A stretch of 64,000 bases of DNA, taken from positions 62,001 through 126,000 of the forward strand of contig JAVXUO010001266.1 in NCBI GenBank assembly GCA_033065855.1. Direction: 5' to 3'. This stretch comes from Escallonia rubra. Lineage: Eukaryota > Streptophyta > Magnoliopsida > Escalloniales > Escalloniaceae. The notes under the pieces are model-generated. The model was not told the origin of the DNA. It was given only the letters and a program-made list of their open reading frames with translations, and searched no databases. Both the position numbers and the translations under genes were made by a program. Shown piece by piece: positions 1 to 13,024 of the stretch (the first letter of the stretch is position 1; each line of letters starts with the position of its first letter).

Positions 1-263
1 TTAGACTTCTTCGCAGAATACTTAATTGACAATGTCCAATGAAATTACAAAATTCAGGGCAAAACTATTTTTGCCGTATCCGCTATCTGGTTTTTGTTTA
101 GTCTTCTGCTCCTTCCGTTTCATAAATTCTTTCATTAATTTTTGGCAAGATTCTATATAGCTATTGATACATGTGAACATTAGCTTTACGCTAATTTAAC
201 TCGCCAAACAATACATATTTATTTAAGAAGTTGATCCACTGTCACCAGCAACAACTTAACTAA

Positions 264-1022
264 GAGGGTGTTTGGGATTGATTAAATCTTGGTCAAACCT
301 GATTTAATCTAGATTAAATCAGGTTTGTGAGTGTTTGGCAAAATAAATTAACAGATTTAATCCATCTCCAAAAGCTAAAAACTGATTTAATCCATAATCC
401 TCAAAAGTGAGGATTATGAAATAATCACTTTTTTCATAATCAGGTTTGACCATGTAATTTACCATCCTATCCCTATATTTTTTACAAAAAGACCTCTCAT
501 ACCCCTTAATTAATTAGATAATTGCTGGAGTTTATCTCTTCTCTGCTAACCTCTTTTCCATACTAATGTTCGTGATGCTATTTGTGATGCGGTTTCTACT
601 AGATAAATATAAAATTTTTTTTTGCTCAAGATAAATTTTATTTGTAATTTTGGGATGTTGTCCTACTATAAGCAATAACGTGAGATTGTTTATGTTTTTA
701 ATTTAAAATAAAAAGTAACAACTTTTGTAGGACGTGAAAATAGTTATTTTCATAATTTATTTGGACATTATAATTATTTACGAATAAAAGTTATGTTAAC
801 GTTACTTGAATATTATAAAAATTGTTTATTGAATGCCCTCTATGGTCATTTTGTCATAGTGAAACTGATTTAAGTACTTTTTATCCAAACACTTTTTATA
901 AATTTAATCTAATTTACAACTACTTTTGCCAAACAACAAACTGATTCTGATTAAATCAGATTTTGAAAACTGATTAAGATTTAAGCAGAATTTGTTTTTT
1001 TTAATCAATCCCAAACGGGCTC
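264..1022. mobile_element. PIF/Harbinger-type MITE with TAA target duplication
   Basis: Begins GAGGGTGTTTGGGATTGATT and ends with its near inverse (AATCAATCCCAAACGGGCTC), giving terminal inverted repeats of about 22 bp. It is flanked by TAA on both sides (261-263 and 1023-1025), the 3-bp duplication expected for PIF/Harbinger (Tourist-like) elements. The 759-bp interior is AT-rich, has GATTAAATC-type subterminal motifs and encodes nothing. Non-autonomous. The family assignment rests on the TIR plus TSD; no transposase is visible. Confidence 0.8.
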
Positions 1023-1025
1023 TAA

Positions 1026-1787
1026 ATTGTCAGTGCTAATTTGATCGTCCACCCATCGTGAATGCATGGACCTGATCAGTTTTTTTTATATATAAATTCC
1101 GGCCCATTATGGGATGGACGGTCCTTTCGACAAAAAATACCCTTCCCTCTAATGTCTCTTCTCTCTGCCATTGACAGTGACTAAAAACCAACAGAACGCC
1201 ACGAACTGGGAGGGAAATACGGACAAATAGAGGACATGAAATTTACATTTTAGATGCGTCTTGTAGAGTCAGTCTAGTAGGATGAGCATTTTGGTAGTTT
1301 TCATTCTCCGCCCATAATGGGACATACGATGAAAGTTCGCTGATAAAAGTATTCAGGACTGCCCATATTAACAACGTAAAAGGCCAAATCATTACTAACA
1401 ACTTAACTCAATTTTGAGCGCTATCATTTTACCATCTCTCATCTATCTATGCTTATTATTTGAGTCCATTGAGTTCTAAGAAAAAGGTTTCTAAAGAGCA
1501 GTGGCAGTACCATAGTTTTTAGTAACTGATAGATGCCTATTATTTGAGTGCATTGAGTTCTAAGGGAAAAAAATCTATTGAACAGTAGGAGTACCATAGC
1601 CCTTAGAAGCTCAATTCCGTGCACGAGACGCCCTTTCAACCGCCGGTGAATGAAAGCAAGAGGCTTCTACCTATAGCCTATAGAAGGAGCACCACTGTGA
1701 TACCACTCTCTAGTCTCTACAGCTTTGCATATACTTCCAGACAGAAAGAGTCCTAGTTCTAGGCCAGAAAAGAGATGCATAGACTCC
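1026..1787. other. Intergenic, no gene seen
   Basis: AT-rich sequence downstream of the heme oxygenase gene. It contains a short imperfect duplication around 1455-1610 (stretches resembling TATTTGAGTCCATTGAGTTC occur twice). No coding, tRNA or clear transposon end was recognised. Confidence 0.5.
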
Positions 1788-1912
1788 ATTGGGCGGGTGA
1801 AATGGCTGAGGGCTGGAGGGTTTAACCTCAAGGTCGCTGGTTCCTCGTACCAACGGCCATAGAAAATGCAATTCTAAGCATAGCCAAACAAAAACAAAAA
1901 AAGAAACATAAT
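1788..1912 (+). mobile_element. Possible tRNA-derived SINE remnant
   Basis: A tRNA-like head contains an A-box-like TGGCTGAGGGCTGG and, about 30 bp on, a degraded B-box-like GGTTCCTCGTACC. It is followed by an unrelated body and an A-rich tail ending near 1910. No target duplication could be fixed, so the boundaries are approximate. It lies about 210 bp past the HO1 stop codon, so it may be within or just past the 3' UTR. It could also be a chance tRNA-like stretch. Confidence 0.35.
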
Positions 1913-2122
1913 CAACCATCAAAAACATGAAGCGAACTTCATCTTTCTGTACTCGTAACGTTCTTAAAATAAAACACAGTTTATACACAAGCATTGAAAC
2001 CACAATGATTTGTAAATGTGGAAAAAAGAAAAAAAGGGAAGAGAAACATCTTGAATATCAACAATTTCTGGAGCTTGCGCCCATGCTTGGACAAGTTTAC
2101 AACAGCAGTCGAATTTTGCGCA

Positions 2123-5100
2123 TCATGTCAGTATTAGACGGAGAATATCCCCTGAAAACTTGAACGATTTCTCGGTCTCTTCCAAACAATGGTTCTTCTC
2201 CTCTCTACTCCAGCTCTGAGTAAACCCCATATACAAACATGTTAGATAGCAGAACGCTAAAAATCTAAAATAGAGAGTGAGAAGTAAAAGAGTGGGTGTT
2301 GGGGAGTCGAATGTAAATGTTGGATTTAACGAAAATTACTTCAGCAACTCTATTCAGTTTCTCCCTGACATTTTGCAACAGTTGGGACAGCTCGCCATCC
2401 CATTTGTAGAATTCTAAAACTTTATTGTCAAGTATCTTTTCAGCAACCTGAACAAGGATATAAGAACGGGATGTCAAAAGAATAATCTCTCTATTCCATA
2501 CCTGTAGCATATGTCGCAAAAGGGGGTCATCAAAAAACCAACTTCAAGGTTCAACGTGGGGAATCTTGAGGTTTATTTACATAAACTCCTTTCACTAGTG
2601 TTCTTATGGTAGTCCAGATAACAGTGAAAAATCGCAAAAAATATGTAAACAAGTGGTATCGACAATGAAGTATCTATTTACAACCAAGTGGCAGTGGCAT
2701 TTATAATTATGATGACAATATGAAGATATTGAAGTAAGGAGATTCCAGCCAAAAAGACTATAAATGCAAATTACGGCTAGAAAAAGTGTTTTGGTGAATA
2801 TACAATATCTGTGGCTGAGTCCTTTTCTTTCTCCTTCGAATTTATATCCTCCGATTTCTTATATTTCATACGTGAGTGTTATGCATGCTGGGGGGGGGAG
2901 AGAGAGAGAGACCCAGGGGCCCCCATGAAACCCACCATGGATGTGTTACCAAGTTAACAAATGGTAGTGAAGCTATGGTATGAAAAGATCCACAACCAAA
3001 AAAATGAGCGTTTTCTTTCCTTAAAGGATATGCAAAAAAAACCCCAGGGGCCCCCATGAAACTTACCTAACAAGAAATAGGAGGTTGCATGTTGAAATAG
3101 AAAAAGATTCAGTGACTGGTATTAGTTCTGGAGACCCACTTTGCCTCCATAAAATCTAACCCTACACAAGAATCAGCATTCAACCATTCGTCTTACCTAG
3201 AGTTCTAAGTACTTGAGACATACTTCATAGTTCCAGAGACCAACTTCAACTCTTAAAACTTAAATGCTAGAGAATTATCTGCATATACCAGGATGTTTTA
3301 TCTGGAGTTCGAAGTACTTGAGACATAACTTATAGGAAAGGTCCCCACCACCATACGAAACAAGAAGCCAAACATTCAAGTAATAACTTCTCAAAAGCTC
3401 TCGTTTCAGATATAGCATCAAACAACAAAGAAAAGAAAAACAAGCGGTTGAAGTAAAGACTTTCAGATATAGCATCAAACAACAAAGAAAAGAAAAACAA
3501 GCAGTTGAGGTAAAGACTTCCATAAACTCCGCTGCTTACCTTTTTCCCAATCATTCGACCACCAGCACTGTGAGCAAAGTATGTATTATAGAAGTGGCAA
3601 ATAAATGCTTGAGGATCCTTCTTCGACAATTCTTCAAGATAAGCTGCATAGCTAGCACCAGGAGAAGATGGTTCAGGAATGACATGACCTTGCTGTTTGA
3701 ACCATTCCAAATCTTTTGCCAGACCTTCTGACCTTTCCAGTCCTGTATTTCTGAACTCCGCATCTGTAGCCAAACATACATAAAACATCTTACCAACGGA
3801 AAAACTTATTGGCTCTTAAATAACAATGTCTAAACTCTAACCCTCACTTTTAAAAAGGATACACAATGAATTCGAGTAACCTAAAAAAGGTGTCAAAAAG
3901 CATCTTACATGTTTGCGCTTGAATTGAAGTACAATCACTAATATAATACCCCAGGACTCATCATAGCTTCTTGCAAAAAAATCAATCATAAAGCTTGAAG
4001 ATTCATAAGTGATAACCACTCATGATACCTTTCATGATACTGATCATCTACAAACATTCAACCATGTCTCTGCAGGTAGTCCTAATTTATCTTAACGAGG
4101 TAAATGTGTTGAAACACACCCTTCAGTGAAGATATACAAGGATAAACATGGTAGGTAAAACTTCATTAGAATTTGCTTTGGGGCACCAAAACCAAGTTCC
4201 ACACAACCCCCCCAAGAAAGAAATCAACTAAATCAAGCAACTCCACTATACATGTAGTTACCATTTGCTAGCACATTTTTGAAGTACTACTACCTAGTCG
4301 ACTTCATGTTTTTTCGCCTTTCTTGCTTAAAATAAAAATTGAAGTACTAAAAACTTGTTTGATGATTATCTTTCGACAGTGATAAACAAACACAAGACAC
4401 CTTATCCGACCAAGTAGAACCAACTTAGTCCAGAGAAGAATCGGCAACAAAATGCAACCAAGTCTGGGTTTGAGAACAAACAACCCAGCCAAAGGAGCTA
4501 AACCAAATTCTTAATAAATTCTTTTAGCTGTTGCAGACATCCTAAAGCAATTTTTGTGCAGGGCATCATGCTGTAGATTGTATTATTGTACAACATGAAG
4601 GCAATGCTATTATTTGGCATCCAGGAGCACAGTTAATGCAGTTAGAGGGAGACTAAGAATCAACAAAGAGCTTTACGAAGACGACACTATTGGCTTAAAA
4701 AATTCAATATGAAAGGATGATTCTCTAGTCATGATTAATTGAGCCCCTGTCATTTTTTTTTTCTTTTTCCATCCATAACTTCAAAAGGGGTGAGGTAGAC
4801 CTCCCTGATGAAAAGATGCCACCACAGGCAAGTTTCTACCTATAAAGGATTATCTTTTCATCATTTAGCATAGTCCTTGCACAGCTTGATGTCCTACACT
4901 TCCTAATTTGCTAAAGATTCTTCAGTAAGATTTTTCGGGAGAGACTGAGAGAGAGAATCATTGACCAGAAAAGCCTGTGATGAACCTATTCCATGGGCCG
5001 AACACAACCTAAACCTCATATATGTAATAGATTGGGGAGCACATACCAAGCTTACCGGCTTTACCCAAGCTCTTGCAAAAGTTTCATCCTAAAGACAGTA

Positions 5101-6788
5101 AATTGGAGAATATGTTTGATCCAAGACACGAGGAAAGATATTTTTAGAGTACATGGCAAGTAAAAGCATAATTTGGGTGTTATGGCTAGTCTTCACAGTT
5201 TGGAAATTTGAATCGGACTTTTGTTTTCACAGAACATATCCTCAAGCTTAAAACTTGAAGAAGTTAATAAGATTAATAAGACAAAACTCTGTGATTACCG
5301 ATCTGTTCATAGAGTAATGGTCATGAGCTGCAATGGACCTATGTAAGGGTAAAAACACTTTGATAGCAGATATTGTCATACACATGGGCTGGATTACCAA
5401 ACCTTTAGAAAGATAGCTCGGATACTTAAGGAAATGCCCCATCCCAAGTTAAATGCACGATGGGCAGAAGAAGTACCGACCATGTTAAGCATGATATACC
5501 TTGGAGTGCCCATTTCCTAACAGTTGAAGATTTTAGACCATCTAGGTATCAGAGTGAGTGCTCCGCAAGATCTGGGTTTGATTCTTCCCGCTTGTATATA
5601 TGGTCCCCTCTTTATAACTGTGCAACATGCACTCTTGATTTGTGCACTTGGTGGTGGCGTACCTAGATTTGTTTTCCATTGATTTCTCTCGACGTGCAAT
5701 TGGGGGCTTGCACGTGAAGACAAGTGTTAAGCATGATATACATTGTGGGGTTCATTCTCTAACAGCTTAAGCTTTGAAGGTTTAGGAGAGACTGCTTACT
5801 TAACAGACCACACCTAGAATTATACACAAATTTAGCTCTTATCTACGCATTTGAAATGCTCAGACACAAAAACCTCCTATTTTCCTAGCACAATGATTCG
5901 TAAAATTCGACCTAAGAGATAATAAACTTTGAGCACTTGAGCCAGAATTCACCAAAACACAAGTTATTAATAACCAATTTATGTCAAGCCAAGTTAAAAT
6001 ATTTTTCTAATTACAATCAACAGTTCAATCCACTAAAAAAAGGACTAAAAAACTAAAACCAGAGTACCTAAGAAGTAAGAACTACAGAGCAAAATTTTGC
6101 ACCAACACCAATTAAATAAATCAGAACACCCACAAACACAGACACGCACGCAGTAATGGGCTAGAATTCACCTTAATTAACACAGCTGTAAATAACCACA
6201 ATATATTGAATAGAGTAAAGTATTATGCCAAGCAACAGTAGTCCACAAAAAAGAAACAGCTCAGTAGCTCATTTATAAGTAGAAACCAATCAAATATGTC
6301 ACACGCACGCACGCACGCACAAACACAAAATGAGAACAACAATCAAACAACTCACATTCAGGAAAATCAGCCCTGTCAACAATCTTTTCGAGCGTATCAT
6401 AAACCAGCTTGCTGTCCACCAAGAACCTCAAGTACCCATCAACAGACGGCTCCCACTTGGCCACAGGCTGCCCCTGAGGCTCCTTCTCTCCCTCCTTAGC
6501 CTGGTCCTTGGTGTGCAACTTCATGGCCACAAACCTCATCTCCTCCACAAACCCCTTTGACTCCCCTGGATACCTCTTCTTTGACTTCTCAGTCGCCGCC
6601 GTCGCCGCCACCACCACCACCATCTTCCTGTCAGCAGATTTACCGAAGATCCTCGAACAAGAGTGATAAGTCGAGGTAGGTACTGGTGAAAAAGATGGGT
6701 TCTTCAGGCTCTTGAAAGGGGGAAAATGGAGTTTCTTGAAAAGTGGCTGCGGTTGGGAGATTTGGGAAATTGGGGTTGTGGAGGCCAT
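2123..6788 (-). CDS. HO1: Heme oxygenase 1 (plastid), HY1/HO1 type
   Basis: Cleaves heme to biliverdin IXa, CO and iron in the plastid, the first committed step to the phytochrome chromophore. Four exons: 6356-6788, 3540-3763, 2340-2447 and 2123-2215. All junctions are GT-AG, and the 858 nt encode 285 aa, close to the usual plant HO1 size. Residues 1 to about 65 are Ser/Pro/Lys-rich with few acidic residues, as in a chloroplast transit peptide. The mature part begins near [11 protein letters not shown]. The conserved [12 protein letters not shown] carries the proximal heme ligand, His92. Later conserved blocks are [38 protein letters not shown] and [14 protein letters not shown]; the protein ends RLILT. 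Intron sizes are 2592, 1092 and 124 bp. Intron 1 hosts a TRIM element, and intron 2 has a 57-bp tandem duplication 22 bp from its 5' splice site. The start is the only ATG giving a transit peptide in frame. Family assignment is secure; the organism-specific paralogue number is not. Confidence 0.96.
2912..3061. repeat. Short direct repeat in HO1 intron 2
   Basis: The 18-mer CCAGGGGCCCCCATGAAA occurs twice, at about 2914 and 3044, enclosing about 110 bp. A poly-G/GA simple repeat precedes the first copy. This looks like a small intronic duplication; no mobile element ends are seen. Confidence 0.5.
3404..3517. repeat. 57-bp tandem duplication in HO1 intron 2
   Basis: Two head-to-tail 57-bp copies (3404-3460 and 3461-3517) differ at two positions, both G to A. 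On the coding strand the array lies 22 bp past the exon 2 5' splice site (gtaag at 3535-3539). The near identity implies a recent local duplication. Confidence 0.9.
5483..5805. mobile_element. TRIM retrotransposon in HO1 intron 1
   Basis: A 323-bp miniature LTR element. The first terminal repeat starts TGTTAAGCATGATATAC at 5483. It is followed at about 5545 by GGTATCAGAG, the primer-binding-site core complementary to initiator tRNA-Met that is usual in TRIMs. The second repeat starts with the same 17 bases at 5725 and ends ACTTAACA at 5805. GACCA flanks both sides (5478-5482 and 5806-5810), a 5-bp target duplication. The terminal repeats are 60-80 bp and diverged, so the insertion is old. It encodes no protein. 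It reads 5' to 3' on the plus strand, antisense to HO1. Confidence 0.82.
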
Positions 6789-6970
6789 TTTTTAAGGGGA
6801 AAATGATTGTAACCCTGTTGAGATAAGGTCAAGGGAAGGTTCTTGAGTAGTGAAAGATTGTAGCTTGCAGATGAGCGTTCACGTATTCTTGAAGCTGAAG
6901 TGATGGATATGTTGAGTATAAAATACGGGAGTGGATGAATATATTAAAGAGGGGGTTTGAGGGTTTCTAT
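6789..6970 (-). promoter_or_regulatory. HO1 upstream region
   Basis: Sequence directly upstream of the HO1 start codon. No canonical TATAAA was found at a convincing distance on the coding strand; an AT-rich block (TATTTTATA, about 6919-6927) lies about 135 bp upstream. No specific transcription-factor motif is claimed. Confidence 0.25.
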
Positions 6971-7031
6971 GAAGGGGATGTATGCAGTGTGATGAAGGGG
7001 ATGTATGCAGTGTGTGTGTGTGTGTGTGTGT
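6971..7031. repeat. 20-bp duplication plus (GT)n microsatellite
   Basis: GAAGGGGATGTATGCAGTGT occurs twice (6971-6990 and 6994-7013) and runs straight into a (TG)n tract to 7031. Probably a slippage product. Confidence 0.8.
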
Positions 7032-7252
7032 TGGGACAAGAGTTTCGTCCATGGATAGGTTATTCTATGTTGGTTTTGCATATGGTGGTGTGAGAATTAC
7101 GACGCCGTTTGGGGTGTCTGGAGGGAGAGACGATGTCGTGTGGGAGAGGTCTTGGTTTTCGTGGCTTTGTGGACTAGGATGCTGGCCAAGGAACCGTGTT
7201 GGAAATTGGAATAATTAAGAAAGGATTAAATACTCCTACTATTTACGTATTT

Positions 7253-7410
7253 TAAGAATCCTGATAAGATTGCTTTCAATTCCATTTCTATAATAATTCC
7301 AATTGGAAGGGTTTTTTGTTTGTTCTTTCTTTAAAATAATACTGTAGAATTTAGGATTTAAGAATAATGATAAGATTGCTTTCACTTCCATTTCTATAAT
7401 AATTGGAAGT
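7253..7410. repeat. Diverged direct repeat, about 45 bp
   Basis: A segment running from TAAGAATC through TGATAAGATTGCTTTCA to TCTATAATAATT occurs at about 7253-7298 and again at about 7359-7405 with a few changes. The spacing is about 106 bp. No terminal inverted repeats were found around it. Confidence 0.6.
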
Positions 7411-8484
7411 GGTTTTGTTTCTTCTTTCTTTATTTACAAGAATAATTTAGAATTTATGGTCAAAAAAAATTGTTTTCTTAAATATACTAGACAAGTGTGA
7501 AAAGTTGAATTAAGCTCGGAGAGAGGACTTAATTCTAATTGATGCGTAAGCTGACTCGAAAACATTATTTATTGTCAAAACTAAATAAAAATAAGAGTCG
7601 AGACATAGTAAAGGTGTATTATAATTGCTGATTTCAGTTGGACGGAGAACCCTTGGAAAAGTTGAAAGAAAAAAAAAAGTAGAATAAATGCTTTTGGAAA
7701 AGTGATAAGGTTGAAGGTTGATTTAATTTGGAGGGGGAACAAAACTCGATTGACAATTTTGCGATATTTTATTATTTCATCTCAAAGTTGGTAAATATAT
7801 TACGTTGTAGGTATCACAATTAGTGAAACTTATGAAACATGAATATACATTGCTTGTATCAATTATTCTCTGAGTTTTGCGTGATTTTTGAATCTATTGT
7901 GATGATCACAACTTATGGTTGGAATTCATTTGGTTTTGAAAAAGTGAGTGTCTTCTTTCATTCAAACCACGGTGACGTAGACACTCCAATAGTTCTAGCA
8001 AAGAATTCAACTAACATTTAATTTTTTAGGTGATTTACATAATTAAATTTGATCTCAAAAAGAAATTTTGAACTAGGCTACGCGATTCCCTTCTCGTTGC
8101 ACATGTTGTAAATGGAGGTTGTCATTGTTGCAATGAGGGTAGCTAACAAGAAGGAAATTGCTGAATTTACGTCACCTCCGGTAGATTTAATCTCTCTCTT
8201 AAATGCTGGTAGAGAGGGATTTTTTTTCTTTTTACCCAAAATTATAATAAAATAAGCTTGCACAATAGCGCAACGTTTGGACAAAAAAAAAAGAAAGAAA
8301 AATAAGTTAACAAGTAATATAGTCAACCTTCATGCATTCAAGTCAATCCACAAAAAAATATGCTGAAATGTCTAATAAAATCAGATTACTTTAAAATGTC
8401 CTGAGACAAATTAATCTATAATGTAGAACCAGTAAAACTAATTATTCATTTAATAAATATAAACGATCATAGTACATCAAAAAA
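7411..8484. other. AT-rich intergenic region
   Basis: Between the HO1 promoter side and the tRNA gene. Only short AT-rich open frames occur; none resembles a known protein. The last 30 bases hold an AT-rich block and a CAA-containing stretch, as is usual just upstream of plant tRNA genes. Confidence 0.5.
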
Positions 8485-8558
8485 GCTGGAATAGCTCAGT
8501 TGGCTAGAGCGTGTGGCTGTTAACCACAAGGTCGGAGGTTCAAGCCCTCCTTCTAGCG
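8485..8558 (+). tRNA. tRNA-Asn (GTT anticodon), nuclear
   Basis: 74-nt cloverleaf. Acceptor strand GCTGGAA pairs with TTCTAGC (one G-T wobble), with discriminator G. The anticodon stem TGTGG/CCACA is perfect, with loop CTGTTAA; anticodon GTT is at 8519-8521. The A box is TAGCTCAGTTGG (8492-8503) and the B box GGTTCAAGCC (8537-8546). A T6 run at 8569-8574 provides a Pol III terminator. No intron and no encoded CCA, as in plant nuclear tRNA-Asn. Intact and probably functional. Confidence 0.95.
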
Positions 8559-8745
8559 TTTCAAATAATTTTTTGACTTTTATCTCCGTTTTTTGGCCTA
8601 ATTTTTTCCATTACTTAGTACTGCAAATTCACATCACTTTTCACTGTAGATCATCTCAACAAACAATACAAAATTAATACTGCAACTCACTCTCTAAGTA
8701 AACAGATTTGCTCCAAGAAGGCTGCTTGTCACACTACCAAATTGG

Positions 8746-10031
<1,286 letters not shown>

Positions 10032-10104
10032 TTTGCTCTACGTAGGAGTGACCAAAATGTTGGTTGGATGTCTAACTTTACAAGAGACTGCTCTCTTATA
10101 GCTG

Positions 10105-10110
10105 TATATA
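10105..10110 (-). promoter_or_regulatory. Putative TATA box of the peroxidase gene
   Basis: On the coding strand CATATATACAG lies 74-79 bp upstream of the ATG, a plausible distance giving a short 5' leader. No other promoter element is claimed. Confidence 0.5.
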
Positions 10111-10288
10111 TGGGTTAAGTCTGGCTCAAGCTTCTTAACGATTCCTTCAGTGGAGAAACGCGTTAGACCACTAAACATAGTGGTTCTTCTTTTTAGACTT
10201 TGTTACTTTAGACTAGTAATTAGTTCATCAATCGGTGCAGTGTCTCATACTATTTTACTACAATGCGGCAGCCACATCATCACAATAA

Positions 10289-10310
10289 CCCCCCCCCCCC
10301 CCCTCCCCCC
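10289..10310. repeat. Poly-C tract
   Basis: Fifteen C, one T, then six C. A simple repeat, potentially error-prone in assembly. Confidence 0.9.
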
Positions 10311-10440
10311 TCCGGGCGTTCGTCCCTCACTCTTTCTCCGAAAAACAAAAGCAACAACTTCTAGGTTTCAGATTCATTCACATTATGGCGCAATTCTCAC
10401 CCGGATTACTCAATTAAGTTGAGGTACTTGACATTTTCGT

Positions 10441-10745
10441 GATTTAGCGCTTGTGGTCTTGGTGATGATGGGTTCGTTGGTCCTCTTGGTGGAGGTTATG
10501 GTGAGTTCGAGGTGGTGGCGGGTCCGTGGTGGTTTGCTGGTGGCAATTCTATGATGGTCTTGGTGGAGGTTGTGGCAGGTTGGTCGCAGATTGTGGTGGT
10601 CTTGGTTATGGCAATAATTTTGTCGTGGTCTTCATGGAGGTTGTGGTGGTGACAGGTTTATGGTGGGTAATGATGGTAACGGTGGGTTTTGGGGGGAAAC
10701 GGGGATCGAGGAGGTGGTGGTCACGGGGGACTGGTGGTTGATTTG
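10441..10745. repeat. TGG-rich low-complexity region
   Basis: Irregular GGTGG/TGGTGATGG repetition on the plus strand gives Gly/Val-rich frames on one strand and Pro/His/Thr-rich frames on the other. These open frames come from composition. No domain, splice signal or start context supports a gene. Confidence 0.6.
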
Positions 10746-11816
10746 GAGAAAATGGCTGCCAAAAATCATTTTGATGCGAATTGCTCATTTTGTTGCAAAA
10801 GAAGTTGACAGACTTTGACCAAATTTAAATTTCAACCGTCAAATGACTCAAATGGTTCATGGGGCATCAAAATAGATGATGTTCACGACGTTAGTAGCTA
10901 AAAAAGAAAAAAGAAAGTCTGGGCTGTTTCGAGGCACGCGACTCCAACCTAAGGATTTTTACGCGCAAATAGTTTCAAGCGATAAATGAGCAAAGTTTAG
11001 GATTAAGAAATTGCTCATAACATCTCCATTGGATGGACCTTAGTATCTAATCTATATGGTGGTAGGACTGGCTCCCTCTCTCTATCTTGATTCTATTTGC
11101 TTTATTCCTCCTTGACGCGTTGGACCTGCCTTTTCTCTTCTTTTCTCCCGCTCCTTTTTGGCTTTCTTTTGAAATGTCTTCTCTGTGTTCACATTCACTT
11201 TACCATGGTGTGCCTGCATGGATCAGTTTTGGTTAATCATTTGCACCCAAGAACATGTTATGCTTAGGCAATGACACCATGATTGCACCGACGATAATCG
11301 GTACAGCGACTAATCATTTACCAAGTTTCTCCAAATCATATGGTTAGGTGAGCATAATGATTGGTTTACCACGTAACTTACAATGCTAAACCAGAGCCCT
11401 TAATTAGCTGTCATGGAAAGGCATGATAACAGCATAACCCACTTAGATTGAGTTAATTGTGTTGGACGCAACAATCTTCTAAGTGTTCTGATGCGTGTTA
11501 AATGTGCTGAATACATGCGAGGAGTTTTTTTTTAATGGAATCTTGGTCATCGATCTACACAAGAAGTCCTGGGAAACGATGTAAAATGATGCATGTCTCG
11601 AGAGCATGTTCGTTCAAACTGCGTTTAGATTCAGCGATTTGCTTGATTTTGAACGAACGAAGACTACTGCGTGCTGTAATCCTGAACAACAAGTGTTGGA
11701 AAGAGACCTGAGGTTTGCAGGAACAGCGGTCAAGCATTTGATGTATCCGTCACTATTAGTACTGAACCGTCTGTTACCAAAACTACCAGACGGGGGGTCA
11801 AGCATTTACTAGATAA
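10746..11816. other. Intergenic, no gene seen
   Basis: No recognisable gene or RNA. Short overlapping open frames around 11555-11812 occur on both strands and match nothing known. Confidence 0.5.
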
Positions 11817-12598
11817 CTAGCTAATTAGCCCGTGCAATGCACGGAACTTAAGTGATTTTGGGATAAGCTTAATGTTTATTCAAACATACGAAGATTAAAT
11901 ATTGAAGGTTCTAAAAAAGTAATGAAGTAGCTACCAAAATAAGGTACTTCTACTTTTCTTTTCCACAACTACACTTAAGCTTCTTTTCCTTTTTCCACCC
12001 GTCCTTTGTTGCATCTTGTTTCTTTTCCATTTTCCATTGAGCCTTTCTAGTATTCATGTATCGTCACTTCCCATAGTTGAACTCATTTGTATCTTCATCT
12101 GGCAAGGAAGTTACATTTGTTCTATCAACCTTTTGTTGCCCTCTGTCATCATGCGTACTAGCTATTGTCTCATCATCTCCTTCGTGATCATTCTAAGCAA
12201 ACTCATTAAGAGTATACATGTAATTACTGCACATAATTGTCAGTTTGAGGCTGGCCAAGAACATTTCTCATCAGGTGATAATTGAAAAACAAATTAAAAA
12301 ACGAAATCAACATTACCAAAGACACATATGGCCATGACAACATGAAAATTTATTGAAACCGAAGGTAGCACGCTAGAATAGACCAATTTTTTTTTTTAAT
12401 AAATTACATACATAGTATACATGATTTGCAAAATGAAAACATAATTAAAAGCCTCCTAAATAAGCCTTGCATGATTCTACTACTGATTTGTGACATAGTG
12501 GATGTGCCAAAGGCATAGTGTTCATCTAATTTTTCTAAGCCTAAACCAATTGTAATACCTTATGTTTTCCCATTTTGGAATTATTTGTTTTTATTTAG

Positions 12599-12713
12599 CA
12601 TTTTACTTGGGTGGTTTGGTGGAGGAGTTACAAATTCTAAGTGAAGCAGAGCATGTGAGGAAACTAATGATGAAGTATCATGCCCATGTCAAAGCAGTGA
12701 ATGAATTTAGTAT
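12599..12713 (+). other. Unrecognised exon-like segment inside the Helitron
   Basis: A 115-nt stretch preceded by a pyrimidine/T-rich acceptor (TTTTTATTTAG) and followed by GTAAGT. The frame that is open throughout reads FYLGGLVEELQILSEAEHVR and then KLMMKYHAHVKAVNEFS. It is opposite in strand to the helicase relic. It may be a captured gene fragment, which Helitrons often carry, or chance. I do not recognise the protein. Confidence 0.3.
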
Positions 12714-13024
12714 GTAAGTTTATTGTCTTACTTTTAGGACTACTTAAAATACCAATTATGCAATTGACAATAATGGCATCTACGTAATATGTTTTATCAA
12801 TGGTTTGCAACTCTTCTGTACAACCTGCAAATATGTCTATTGTTATTCAAGATAGAGTTGCAATTCTAACAACGCAGACTTTTTTGTATCGGTTTTCTGC
12901 TAACCATCCGAGCATTTACTGTGATATTAGTGGCAATTCATGGTTATAAGTGAAAACTTTAGAAGTCGAATGCATGGTAAGCAAATGTAAATATGATTCT
13001 ACTTGGAGAATAACATAAATGCGA

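Noticed and set aside
8078..8326. 82-aa minus-strand frame rich in Phe and Leu
   Set aside because: Driven by poly-A/T tracts; no homologue recognised.
12016..12285. 89-aa hydrophobic plus-strand frame
   Set aside because: Sits in the decayed Helitron with no recognised domain. The hydrophobicity follows from T-rich sequence.
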